DNA of 6,852 nt from Candidatus Colimorpha onthohippi (GCA_018064565.1 JAGHVA010000141.1:1-6852), one strand, 5' to 3'. Counted from the stretch's first letter, positions 1-6,010 are shown. Notes: generated by a model from the letters alone, not told the origin. Numbers and translations are program-made.

Positions 1-487
1 CATATATCGTATGCTGGCTCTTCTTGCCTCCACGTGCGGCATATTCCCATTCTGCTTCGGTCGGAAGCCGGAACTTCTTGCCGTTCAGCTGGCTGGCAAC
101 TTTCATGTTCAACTTGTTGATAAAGTCTTTTGCATCGCCGTATGAGACGCTATCCACAGGACGTTTATCGCCAGTGTACTTGCTTGGGTTTGAGCCTGTA
201 ATGGAACGATATAACCATTGCGGAACGGCTGTTTGACCAATATAGTAGTCGTGTGATAGGGTTACTTTGTGTGCAGGAGACTCGTTGCTCTCCGCTTGTT
301 GTTGCTCCGCTGTCGCACCCATCTCAAAGGTGCCGTGTTCCACCAAATTCATCACAAACGATCCGATTCCTACATTGATAGTTATGGCACCGTCTTCTAA
401 AGCAAGCTGGTCGGCGATTGGTTCACCACAGTACATACAATACTTTGACTCTTCGGGAATCTCTTTCCCACATTTATTGCATTTCAT
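1..487 (-). CDS. Zinc-ribbon plus formylglycine-generating-enzyme (SUMF1/FGE-sulfatase) domain protein, 3' end outside window
   Basis: The reading frame starts at ATG 487-485 and stays open to the window edge (162 codons seen). Residues 1-24 form a short zinc ribbon with two CxxC pairs, C3/C6 and C17/C20, the second followed by Gly-Glu-Pro. From about residue 44 the frame matches the FGE-sulfatase family (PF03781): a GTFEMG motif at 52-57, an ESPAHKVTLS stretch at 69-78, YYIGQTAV at 81-88, NPS at 100-102, PVDSVSYGDA at 110-119, and the hallmark RLPTEAEWEYAARGG at 140-154. Family members include true formylglycine generators, EgtB-like sulfoxide synthases and many uncharacterised oxidoreductase-like proteins. 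The catalytic cysteines of true FGE lie in the missing C-terminal half, so activity cannot be judged. No signal peptide is visible, so it is probably cytoplasmic. The start is supported by a promoter about 25 bases upstream. Domain assignment is firm; substrate is unknown. Confidence 0.9.
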   Translation of the reverse strand, partial: MKCNKCGKEIPEESKYCMYCGEPIADQLALEDGAITINVGIGSFVMNLVEHGTFEMGATAEQQQAESNESPAHKVTLSHDYYIGQTAVPQWLYRSITGSNPSKYTGDKRPVDSVSYGDAKDFINKLNMKVASQLNGKKFRLPTEAEWEYAARGGKKSQHTIY

Positions 488-511
488 TATTGCGTGATTA
501 AAAATTTTCTG

Positions 512-544
512 CAAAAGTACGAAGATTTGAGAAATTGGCAAAAT
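512..544 (-). promoter_or_regulatory. Bacteroidota-type promoter for the zinc-ribbon/FGE gene
   Basis: On the minus strand the -7 element TACTTTTG (519 down to 512) matches TAnnTTTG exactly. A TTTG at 542-539 forms the -33 element with a 19-base spacer. Transcription would start near 505, leaving a leader of about 18 bases before ATG 487. Assigned by motif match and spacing only. Confidence 0.75.
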
Positions 545-689
545 ATAAATTCAAATCAGGGAGGGGGTATTTTTTTTGTATTTTATTGTTTTCGCTTTTT
601 TACTGTAGGTATCAACCTTGTCGTGATGTAATCTAACACTTTTGTATTTGTAGTGTCGCATGTCTGGTTGAAAGGCGAATTTCTAAGGA

Positions 690-1823
690 TTATCTCATGC
701 TCCCATTAGTAATATTAAATACATATCCAAGCATGGCTGTAATCATGCCTACTGATGTCTGACTCTGACCAGATACATCGTGTACAAAATTTGACGTGGT
801 CATATTGTATCTTACCTCTCCGATGATGTCGGACCGCGTGCTGAGCCATACACGCCCTTGCACGCCAGCGTTGGCACATAAGGTCATCGTATGGCTGTCC
901 ATGCGGTTAATCATACCTGCTCCGATACAGAGCGACAAGTTGAAGGGTCTGTTTTGTCGAGGATATACCATGTTTTTGATATTGAATAGGATGTCGCCGT
1001 GAACACTGGCTATGTTAAACGAACTGACATGGGTTGCAGCGCTTATTCCCAACACACCTAACCGCATACCCATAACAGGAGATAGATACTTACCTACCAT
1101 GAGTTCTATAGCAGGTTTCATGAGTCGGGTGCGGTCAGATGATTGAAGACCTATGTAACTTAATGAATTGATACCTCCTCCTATTTGTGCAAACCAATTT
1201 TCATGTACTTTGTCGGCACCGCCGCCAACTCCATTCCGATAGGGATTGTCGTTGAAACGATGTTGGATTCCAGCCGATACAATCACCAAGGCTGATGACA
1301 TTTTATTAAAGTCAAATTTGGGTAAAAAAAGGTAGCTTTTGGCTTCAGCAGTAAAATAAATCCCATTGAGGATAGGATATGTGTAACTGAACCCGGGTAT
1401 TAACGTAACTTCATTGTCGGCTACTTCCAAATAGTTAGGCTGCCGTTGTACGTACCCCATTCCGATAATGAATTTCAACCCGTGCTTCCGCATGGGGTCT
1501 TTCCCTGCAAGTAGGTTGAGCACGTCAAATGTCAAATCTGCATGAAAGGATAGGTAGTTGCTTTTGATTTCTTCTGTGTTGGCATTGTGCAAGAACATAC
1601 CTTGGATGCGTGCACCCACGTTGTCAAACAGATTCAACCCCAATCCTATCTCACCTTCGTATCCCATGTATTTGAACGGTGCGTTGGCATCGTTGATGTA
1701 ACTGTTGGCACCGATGGTTACTGTGGTGTATGCCCTGTCGGCCAAATCACTCAACTGCGCTTGGCTGTGCAAGGGCAACAATAGCGCCACCGCCATTACG
1801 AATAGAACGAATATCTGTTTCAT
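690..1823 (-). CDS. Outer-membrane protein with two tandem beta-barrel-like halves
   Basis: This is a 377-residue exported protein. ATG 1823 is preferred over the in-frame ATG 1868 because it begins directly with a typical signal peptide: MKQIF, then a hydrophobic run to about residue 17, and a likely cleavage after S20-Q21-A22. The mature part shows alternating polar/hydrophobic strands with many Gly and aromatic residues, as in small outer-membrane barrels. Two halves, about 32-190 and 209-370, repeat the same order of motifs: an IGAN/IGGGINS strand (37-40; 214-220), an FHADLTFDVLN versus VHGDILFNIKN segment (93-103; 274-284), FIIGMGY versus LCIGAGM (118-124; 298-304), then a TAEAKSY versus IGEVRYN strand (158-164; 334-340). 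A Gly-rich linker at about 191-208 joins them. No conserved enzymatic motif is seen. It may be a pore, adhesin or structural protein; I do not recognise a named family. It lies downstream of a strong terminator, so it needs its own promoter. Confidence 0.8.
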   Translation of the reverse strand: MKQIFVLFVMAVALLLPLHSQAQLSDLADRAYTTVTIGANSYINDANAPFKYMGYEGEIGLGLNLFDNVGARIQGMFLHNANTEEIKSNYLSFHADLTFDVLNLLAGKDPMRKHGLKFIIGMGYVQRQPNYLEVADNEVTLIPGFSYTYPILNGIYFTAEAKSYLFLPKFDFNKMSSALVIVSAGIQHRFNDNPYRNGVGGGADKVHENWFAQIGGGINSLSYIGLQSSDRTRLMKPAIELMVGKYLSPVMGMRLGVLGISAATHVSSFNIASVHGDILFNIKNMVYPRQNRPFNLSLCIGAGMINRMDSHTMTLCANAGVQGRVWLSTRSDIIGEVRYNMTTSNFVHDVSGQSQTSVGMITAMLGYVFNITNGSMR

Positions 1824-1856
1824 GGTGTAGTTTTTTGGGTGATTATTCGGTTTGTG

Positions 1857-1872
1857 TGTTATGCTCATAACA
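1857..1872. repeat. Perfect 7-base inverted repeat in the outer-membrane protein upstream region
   Basis: TGTTATG (1857-1863) and CATAACA (1866-1872) are perfectly complementary around a 2-base centre (CT). It lies 34 bases upstream of the preferred start at 1823 and overlaps the rejected upstream ATG. The short centre resembles a protein operator more than an RNA hairpin, but no regulator is identified. Confidence 0.5.
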
Positions 1873-1887
1873 TGCCGCTGAGTGAAT

Positions 1888-1912
1888 TACAACCAGTCGA
1901 CTACTGGTTGTA
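1888..1912. repeat. 10-base inverted repeat with 5-base loop upstream of the outer-membrane protein gene
   Basis: The arms 1888-1897 and 1903-1912 pair perfectly (TACAACCAGT with ACTGGTTGTA) around a CGACT loop. There is no T-tract on either side, so it is not an intrinsic terminator. It abuts a possible -7 element (TATATTTA, 1921 down to 1914, seven of eight matches, no convincing -33). It could be an operator at the transcription start or a 5' leader hairpin. Confidence 0.5.
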
Positions 1913-1913
1913 C

Positions 1914-1921
1914 TAAATATA
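1914..1921 (-). promoter_or_regulatory. Weak candidate -7 element for the outer-membrane protein gene
   Basis: TATATTTA read on the minus strand matches TAnnTTTG except at the last base. No TTTG or TTG is found 17-23 bases upstream, so support is weak. It is the best candidate between the terminator at 1980 and the start at 1823. Confidence 0.3.
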
Positions 1922-1979
1922 ACGGAAAATAGGTGTCTGTTGTTGTGCTCCGCCTGCTTTTTAGCAAGGTAAATCGGAT

Positions 1980-2023
1980 AAAAAAAGTCTCGATAGGCTG
2001 CTCAGCCATCGAGACCTTTTTTT
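1980..2023 (-). terminator. Strong bidirectional intrinsic terminator after the 44-residue protein gene
   Basis: Arms GTCTCGAT (1987-1994) and ATCGAGAC (2008-2015) pair perfectly. They are extended by GGCT (1996-1999) with AGCC (2004-2007) across a bulged A, closing a 4-base loop. Seven A lie on the left (1980-1986) and seven T on the right (2017-2023), so it can end transcripts from either side. The hairpin begins 25 bases after the stop codon of the minus-strand small gene, its most likely client. Confidence 0.9.
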
Positions 2024-2040
2024 GTTGTTTTCAGTCAAGA

Positions 2041-2175
2041 CTATTCAGCATTGATGATAGCTTTATGAACAGCATTCCAACCAGCGGCATTCAAACCCCA
2101 GTTGTTCGTAGAGTTCTTGTTTCCAGACACTCTTACTTTTCTTCTCTTGACTTTTTTGTTTGCATTGATACCCAT
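2041..2175 (-). CDS. Unrecognised 44-residue basic small protein
   Basis: The frame runs from ATG 2175 to TAG 2043-2041. Residues 7-15 are strongly basic (K7, K8, K10, R11, R12, K13, R15). Residues 18-25 are rich in Asn and Ser/Thr. The C-terminal half carries W26 and W33 eight residues apart (WGLNAAGW) and then an apparently amphipathic stretch, NAVHKAIINAE. There is no signal peptide, membrane segment or cysteine. It has a complete private expression unit: an exact-match promoter about 110 bases upstream, a hairpin leader, an A-rich stretch before the ATG and a strong terminator just after the stop. Codons are mostly GGT, GCT, ATC, AAC and AAA, compatible with good expression. The basic tail suggests nucleic-acid or ribosome binding, but this is inference only and I do not recognise the family. 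The alternative is that the transcript acts as a small RNA. Confidence 0.75.
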   Translation of the reverse strand: MGINANKKVKRRKVRVSGNKNSTNNWGLNAAGWNAVHKAIINAE

Positions 2176-2223
2176 AACTGTAGTATTTTTTTTGTTTGAT
2201 TTGTTCAATGTTTTTACTTTTTT

Positions 2224-2272
2224 GTGTAGATAAAATGTTGACGTTTAATGTTTCAGCGTTTTATCTAAACAC
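2224..2272 (-). promoter_or_regulatory. Stem-loop in the 5' leader of the small-protein gene
   Basis: AGATAAAA (2228-2235) pairs perfectly with TTTTATCT (2259-2266). GTGT (2224-2227) pairs with ACAC (2269-2272) beyond a 2-base bulge. The loop is 23 bases. The stem starts within about 10 bases of the predicted transcription start, so the mRNA would begin with a hairpin, as in transcripts stabilised at the 5' end or controlled through the leader. It matches no riboswitch I know. The stem is AT-rich and moderate in strength. Confidence 0.5.
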
Positions 2273-2285
2273 TAAAAATGTTCTG

Positions 2286-2317
2286 CAAAGATACAACTTA
2301 ATATCGAAATGAACAAA
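2286..2317 (-). promoter_or_regulatory. Bacteroidota-type promoter for the small-protein gene
   Basis: Minus-strand -7 TATCTTTG (2293 down to 2286) matches TAnnTTTG exactly. TTTG at 2317-2314 is the -33 element with a 20-base spacer. The predicted start near 2280 gives a leader of about 105 bases and a transcript of roughly 260 bases to the terminator. Confidence 0.8.
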
Positions 2318-2392
2318 TAATTGTCAAAAAAAATATTTTGCAATAACATCACTGATTTTGCGTTCTTATGGTACATAAAAAATGTTTTGAAA

Positions 2393-3001
2393 ATGAAAAA
2401 AATACTTATCGTTGTGTTGGCGGTTGTCGCCGTGCTTGTCATTTGGGGTATCTCTATCAACAACAGGTTAGTAGCGGCCGATGAGGCGGTATCTTCAGCT
2501 TGGAGTCAGGTGGAAAATGTGTGTCAGCGTCGGTTGGATCTAATACCTAATTTGGTCAGTACAGTCAAGGGTGCTGCCAATTTTGAGAAGTCAACATTTA
2601 CCGAGGTTGTACAAGCTCGCAATCAGGCATCGGCATTGTCGATAGATCAATCAAAACTTTCTGAGTCAGATGTGGCTGCTTATCAGAACGCACATGACAA
2701 TGTCGGTGCTGCTCTTTCTCGCGCCATCTCTGTAACGGTCGAACAATATCCACAGCTTACTGCTACTCAGGCATTCAGAGATCTTCAAACGCAACTTGAA
2801 GGTACGGAAAATAGGATAGCGGTAGAACGGAATAAATTTAATGAGGTTGTCAAGTCGTACAATACATCCATACGTCGTTTCCCGAGCAGTGTTATAGCTG
2901 CTATAGGTGGGTTCACCCCTAAAGGATATTTCACAGCAGCCAGTTCTGCTCATGCCAATCAGGGTGATGCAGCAGCGGTTCCAGAGGTCTCGTTTGAATA
3001 A
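2393..3001 (+). CDS. lemA: LemA family membrane protein
   Basis: This 202-residue protein belongs to the LemA family (PF04011). An in-frame ATG at 2321 exists, but ATG 2393 is preferred: it opens directly with MKKILIVV and one membrane segment (about residues 4-20), giving the usual family length. Family marks follow in order: WSQVENVCQRRLDLIPNLV (37-55), TVKGAANFEKST (57-68), a QARN stretch near 74-77, YPQL (119-122), LEGTENRIAVERNKFN (135-150) and YNTSIRRFP (156-164). The part after the membrane segment is expected to form a helical bundle outside the cytoplasm. LemA has no enzymatic role established in Bacteroidota. The TPM-domain gene starts 20 bases after its stop, a pairing common in many bacteria and probably co-transcribed. 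No convincing promoter is visible; TGATTTTG at 2353-2360 is one base off the -7 consensus but lacks a -33. Confidence 0.93.
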   Translation: MKKILIVVLAVVAVLVIWGISINNRLVAADEAVSSAWSQVENVCQRRLDLIPNLVSTVKGAANFEKSTFTEVVQARNQASALSIDQSKLSESDVAAYQNAHDNVGAALSRAISVTVEQYPQLTATQAFRDLQTQLEGTENRIAVERNKFNEVVKSYNTSIRRFPSSVIAAIGGFTPKGYFTAASSAHANQGDAAAVPEVSFE

Positions 3002-3021
3002 TCTCATAATTTAATGTTGTT

Positions 3022-3780
3022 ATGAGGCGTTGTCTTTCGTTCGCATTCTTTCTGGCAATCGCTATGTTTGCGGTATGGGCGCAGGATGTCCCTACAAGTC
3101 CTCGTTCGTATGTTGTGGATTTGTCTCATCAACTATCTAAGCATGAGGCAGCAGCGATAGAACATAGGTTGTCGGCTTTTGCGGATACTACATCCAATCA
3201 GATTGCGGTGCTCATCACCCCAACGCTTAATGGTGAGGATATCATGTCGTATGGTCAGAGGGTGGCGGAATCGTGGGGAATTGGTCAGAAACAGCATAAC
3301 AATGGAATGCTTATCGTTATCAAGTCGAAGACCAAAGAGGAGCCGAATGGCGAAGTCGCAATTCTGACGGGTTATGGACTGGAGGGGGCTTTTCCTGATT
3401 TGTTTTGCCAGACTATTATCGATGACAAGATGATAGATGAGTTGGCAAACAACGACTATGGTGATGCTATCAACAGAGCGTTGGACGTGATTTTTCCTGT
3501 GGCTGCTGGCGAGTACTCGTATGCGCAGTACAAAAAGGACGGACTAAGAGAAGGTTTAATGGCTGCGGGCATCTCTCTTTTGGTGCTGGTATTGTTAATA
3601 GCCTTGTTGTCACGCTATAGCAAAAAGCATCCAGGTGCTGTGAGCGGAAAGGGATCGTATGTAGGCGGTCCGTTTATGGGAGGCAGTGGCACATTTGGTG
3701 GAGGCTCATTTGGAGGTGGTGGCTTCTCAGGATTTGGCGGTGGCTCATTTGGCGGCGGTGGTGCGCATGGTCGTTTCTAA
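3022..3780 (+). CDS. TPM-domain (YgcG-like) membrane protein with Gly-rich C-terminus
   Basis: This is a 252-residue envelope protein. Residues 1-20 form a signal peptide with likely cleavage at VWA/QD. Residues 28-158 match the TPM domain (PF04536): VVDLSHQLS near 31-39, an IAVLITPTL strand at 61-69, WGIGQKQHNNGMLIVI (85-100) and ILTGYGLEGAFPD (114-126). One membrane helix spans about 178-196. The tail from about 209 is Gly/Ser/Phe-rich, with GSFGGGG occurring twice (228-234 and 241-247), ending AHGRF; this layout is typical of YgcG-type proteins. It follows lemA by 20 bases. TPM domains have been linked to photosystem repair and phosphatase activity in plants, but the bacterial role is undefined. 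Most of the protein would lie in the periplasm with the Gly-rich tail on the other side of the membrane, if the signal peptide is cleaved. Confidence 0.9.
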   Translation: MRRCLSFAFFLAIAMFAVWAQDVPTSPRSYVVDLSHQLSKHEAAAIEHRLSAFADTTSNQIAVLITPTLNGEDIMSYGQRVAESWGIGQKQHNNGMLIVIKSKTKEEPNGEVAILTGYGLEGAFPDLFCQTIIDDKMIDELANNDYGDAINRALDVIFPVAAGEYSYAQYKKDGLREGLMAAGISLLVLVLLIALLSRYSKKHPGAVSGKGSYVGGPFMGGSGTFGGGSFGGGGFSGFGGGSFGGGGAHGRF

Positions 3781-3816
3781 ATATAGGGTGTTTTGTTTTA
3801 ACTTTAGATAAGAGAT

Positions 3817-4518
3817 ATGTCTGTTCGTGATTGGGATAGAAATGATCGGCCAAGGGAGAAATTGATGGATAAGGGAACAAAGGTGTTGTCTAACGCTGAG
3901 TTATTGGCAATCTTGTTAAATTCAGCTCCAAGAGGTCATGATGTTGTAGAGATGTCGCGTAAGTTGCTTGAAGATGAGGGTAATAGTCTTGAACGATTTA
4001 CGAACTTGGGGTGGTCTGGATTGTGTAAAAAACGTGGTATTGGTCCTGCTAAGTCCGTTACGATAATGGCTGCTCTTGAGCTTGGCGAGCGGCTAAGGGC
4101 TGAGAAATTGCGTAAAGAGATTGTAAATTTACGCAGCAGTTCGGATATAGCATCGTTGATATCCCCTGACATCGCAGGTTTGAATCATGAGCAATTCTGG
4201 ATATTGTTAATGAACAATCATCTACAGCTAATCCATAAGTGTCCCATAGGCATAGGCGGTATTACCAGCGTGAATGTGGACGTGCGCAAAATATTTCAAC
4301 TTGCATTGAATCATAACGCAACTTGTTTTGCTGTGGCGCACAATCACCCTTCTGGAGTGGTGAAACCAAGCGTTCAGGATATGGATATTACCAAAAAAAT
4401 AATGGAAGCGTCCAAGGTGATGGATATCAAATTGGTTGATCATGTTATCGTTGCATACAACATACAAGGTGTGTTAGACTTGTATAGTTTTTGCGACCAT
4501 GACTGGCCGTCCCGTTAA
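3817..4518 (+). CDS. radC: RadC family JAB/MPN-domain protein
   Basis: This 233-residue protein is close to the usual RadC length (about 225). It begins with the family start WDRNDRPREKL (6-16), then LSNAELLAILL (24-34). A helix-hairpin-helix region follows around 65-93, with GIGPAKS at 74-80. The C-terminal half is the JAB/MPN metalloprotease-like fold: E125 is the likely metal-site Glu, and HNHPSG (175-180) with D188 completes the H-x-H-x10-D motif. All metal ligands are therefore present. Despite the old link to radiation repair, the function of RadC is unsettled; a DNA-associated role is usually assumed. It starts 36 bases after the TPM gene with no terminator between, so it may be read through from lemA. 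Its stop codon overlaps that of folB on the other strand. Confidence 0.95.
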   Translation: MSVRDWDRNDRPREKLMDKGTKVLSNAELLAILLNSAPRGHDVVEMSRKLLEDEGNSLERFTNLGWSGLCKKRGIGPAKSVTIMAALELGERLRAEKLRKEIVNLRSSSDIASLISPDIAGLNHEQFWILLMNNHLQLIHKCPIGIGGITSVNVDVRKIFQLALNHNATCFAVAHNHPSGVVKPSVQDMDITKKIMEASKVMDIKLVDHVIVAYNIQGVLDLYSFCDHDWPSR

Positions 4519-4871
4519 CGGTTCCAATCTAATTCAACTGCCGAACTTCCGACTTCTCCTCCTAAAGGAGGGTTCAGTTTTGCCACGCATACCCATATTT
4601 GCTCAATGGTGGGGTAGTGGCTCTTGAGTGTGTTTATCATTCGTCGCGCCACGTGTTCTAATAGGTGCGATGGATGTCTCATCTCATTTTGAATCAAGGT
4701 GTATATATCGGCATAATTGACAGTGTCACCCACTTGGTCGCTTGTCTCTGCTTTTGTGGTGTCTGCTTTGATGCGTAGCGATACTTCAAACCAAGTGCCG
4801 ATGGCTTGCTCCTCCTCAAAGCAACCGTGATGAGCGTAAAAACGCATGTTGTTGAGCGCTATTATTGCCAT
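4515..4871 (-). CDS. folB: Dihydroneopterin aldolase (folate biosynthesis)
   Basis: FolB converts 7,8-dihydroneopterin to 6-hydroxymethyl-7,8-dihydropterin and glycolaldehyde in the cytoplasmic folate pathway. The 118-residue frame from ATG 4871 fits the family length; the in-frame ATG at 4898 would add nine unmatched residues and overlap the hairpin tail. Recognisable features are FYAHHGCFEEEQAIG (11-25), where E21 aligns with the catalytic Glu, VNYADIY (51-57) with active-site Tyr53, LLEHVA (70-75) with the pterin-anchoring Glu72, and AKLNPPLGG (97-105) with catalytic Lys98. All key residues are present. It lies downstream of pheS on the same strand, separated by a hairpin with a T-rich tail, so its transcription may be partly independent; no clear promoter is visible. 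Its stop TAA overlaps the radC stop. Confidence 0.95.
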   Translation of the reverse strand: MAIIALNNMRFYAHHGCFEEEQAIGTWFEVSLRIKADTTKAETSDQVGDTVNYADIYTLIQNEMRHPSHLLEHVARRMINTLKSHYPTIEQIWVCVAKLNPPLGGEVGSSAVELDWNR

Positions 4872-4884
4872 GTTGTGGTGCTGT

Positions 4885-4933
4885 AAAAAATAATACAATC
4901 GGATTTTCTCAATCGATAGACGGAGAAAATCCG
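4885..4933 (-). terminator. Intrinsic terminator or attenuator between pheS and folB
   Basis: Arms 4900-4910 (CGGATTTTCTC) and 4923-4933 (GAGAAAATCCG) are perfectly complementary over 11 bases with a 12-base loop. On the minus strand the hairpin is followed by a T-rich stretch ending in six T (4890-4885). It lies 25 bases after the pheS stop and ends just before folB. The T-tract is interrupted, so termination may be partial. Confidence 0.65.
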
Positions 4934-4958
4934 ACCGTATGTTTGTGTCTGTATAAGT

Positions 4959-6005
4959 CTATATAATTCCGTCAAACTGGCGTAAGAAACGGAGGTCGTT
5001 CTCAAAATAGAGCCGCAGGTCTCTAATTTGGTACTTGAGCATGGTCATGCGTTCTACACCCATACCTAACGCAAATCCACTATATTGGTCAGGGTCTATA
5101 CCGCACGATCTAAGTACGTTGGGATCAACCATCCCGCAGCCTAAAATCTCAAGCCATCCAGTGCCTTTGCAGATATTGCACCCCTTGCCACCACAGATGT
5201 TGCATGAGATGTCCATCTCTGCACTTGGCTCAGTGAATGGGAAATATGATGGGCGGAGCCTTATTTGTGTCTGTTCGCCAAACATCTCTTTGGCAAAGTA
5301 CAAGAGCGTTTGTTTCAAATCGGCGAAGGTTACTTTTTTGTCAACATACAAGGCTTCTACCTGATGAAAGATACAATGAGCGCGTGCAGAAATGGCTTCG
5401 TTGCGGTACACACGTCCTGGCGCAATAATTCGGATGGGAGGAGTGGCATGCTCCATTACCCTTACTTGTACTGATGATGTGTGTGTGCGAAGTGCTACCT
5501 GTTGCCGACCTTCATCTTTGCTTACGAAAAACGTATCTTGCATATCTCTCGCAGGGTGGTCAGGTGGAAAGTTCAGAGCTGAGAAAAGATGCCAATCGTC
5601 TTCAACTTCCACTGACTCTGCTACAGTAAAACCAATACGAGAGAAGATGTCTGTAATCTGGTTCATCATCACCGAAAGCGGGTGGCGTGTCCCTAATGTC
5701 TCAAAGTCGGCAGGGCGGGTTAAGTCGTGCAAGTGCGCATGCTGCAAATCTTCTTGCTGCTCAACATATACCTTGAATTCCTCAATCTTATTTTGGGCAG
5801 CTACTTTCAGCTGGTTAAGCAGTTGCCCCATCTCTTTCTTTTCGTTGTTGGGTATTGTCTTGAACTGCTCAAACAATTCGTTTATGACTCCTTTTTTACC
5901 TAAAAAGCGTATGCGAAACGCCTCGGTTTCTGCGGCTTTATCTTTGAAATCCTCAATTCTTGTGGCCTGTATGTCGGCTATTAGTTCGTTTATTCTCGTT
6001 TTCAT
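4959..6005 (-). CDS. pheS: Phenylalanine-tRNA ligase alpha subunit
   Basis: PheS is the catalytic alpha chain of the (alpha-beta)2 enzyme that charges tRNA-Phe. At 348 residues it is near the usual length. Residues 1-85 form the N-terminal tRNA-binding coiled coil. Class II core signatures follow: HPL (108-110), DMQDTFF (154-160), LRTHTS (172-177), motif 2 with GRVYRNEAISARAHCIFHQVE (197-217), FTEPSAEMDI (257-266), ILGCGMVDPNVL (287-298) and motif 3 in GFALGMGVERM (310-320). A312 aligns with the Phe-pocket Ala of E. coli PheS (A294), so the pocket looks wild type. A four-cysteine knuckle, C268/C271/C276/C279, precedes GTGWLEI and suggests a metal site. pheT is not adjacent downstream within the window. 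The start lies 5 bases after the cyclophilin stop, implying a shared transcript. Confidence 0.98.
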   Translation of the reverse strand: MKTRINELIADIQATRIEDFKDKAAETEAFRIRFLGKKGVINELFEQFKTIPNNEKKEMGQLLNQLKVAAQNKIEEFKVYVEQQEDLQHAHLHDLTRPADFETLGTRHPLSVMMNQITDIFSRIGFTVAESVEVEDDWHLFSALNFPPDHPARDMQDTFFVSKDEGRQQVALRTHTSSVQVRVMEHATPPIRIIAPGRVYRNEAISARAHCIFHQVEALYVDKKVTFADLKQTLLYFAKEMFGEQTQIRLRPSYFPFTEPSAEMDISCNICGGKGCNICKGTGWLEILGCGMVDPNVLRSCGIDPDQYSGFALGMGVERMTMLKYQIRDLRLYFENDLRFLRQFDGII

Positions 6006-6010
6006 TTTTG

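Noticed and set aside
24..497. Plus-strand open frames over the left edge
   Set aside because: They are antisense to the FGE-domain gene, whose family motifs fix the minus strand as coding.
555..582. G-rich then T-rich stretch downstream of the outer-membrane protein gene as G-quadruplex or terminator
   Set aside because: Only two G runs are present, no hairpin precedes the T run, and its orientation does not suit the minus-strand gene.
1824..1868. Upstream start giving a 392-residue outer-membrane protein
   Set aside because: The 15 extra residues would sit before a complete signal peptide and the ATG lies inside a palindrome.
1933..2199. Plus-strand open frame of 88 codons across the terminator and small gene
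   Set aside because: It runs through the bidirectional terminator and antisense to the 44-residue gene, whose promoter and terminator fit the minus strand.
2321..2392. Upstream start adding 24 residues to LemA
   Set aside because: The extra residues do not fit the family, while ATG 2393 starts directly at the membrane segment.
3698..3770. Repeated Gly-codon DNA as a recombination repeat
   Set aside because: The two copies differ at wobble positions and encode the Gly-rich tail typical of TPM/YgcG proteins.
4553..4572. CCTCC-TAAA-GGAGG hairpin near the folB 3' end as a terminator
   Set aside because: It is a five-pair stem inside conserved folB coding sequence (the PPLGG motif) without a T-tract on either side.
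5160..5205. Four-cysteine PheS insertion as a novel domain fusion
   Set aside because: I recall similar cysteine knuckles before GTGW in other bacterial PheS proteins, so it is a lineage feature rather than a new fusion.
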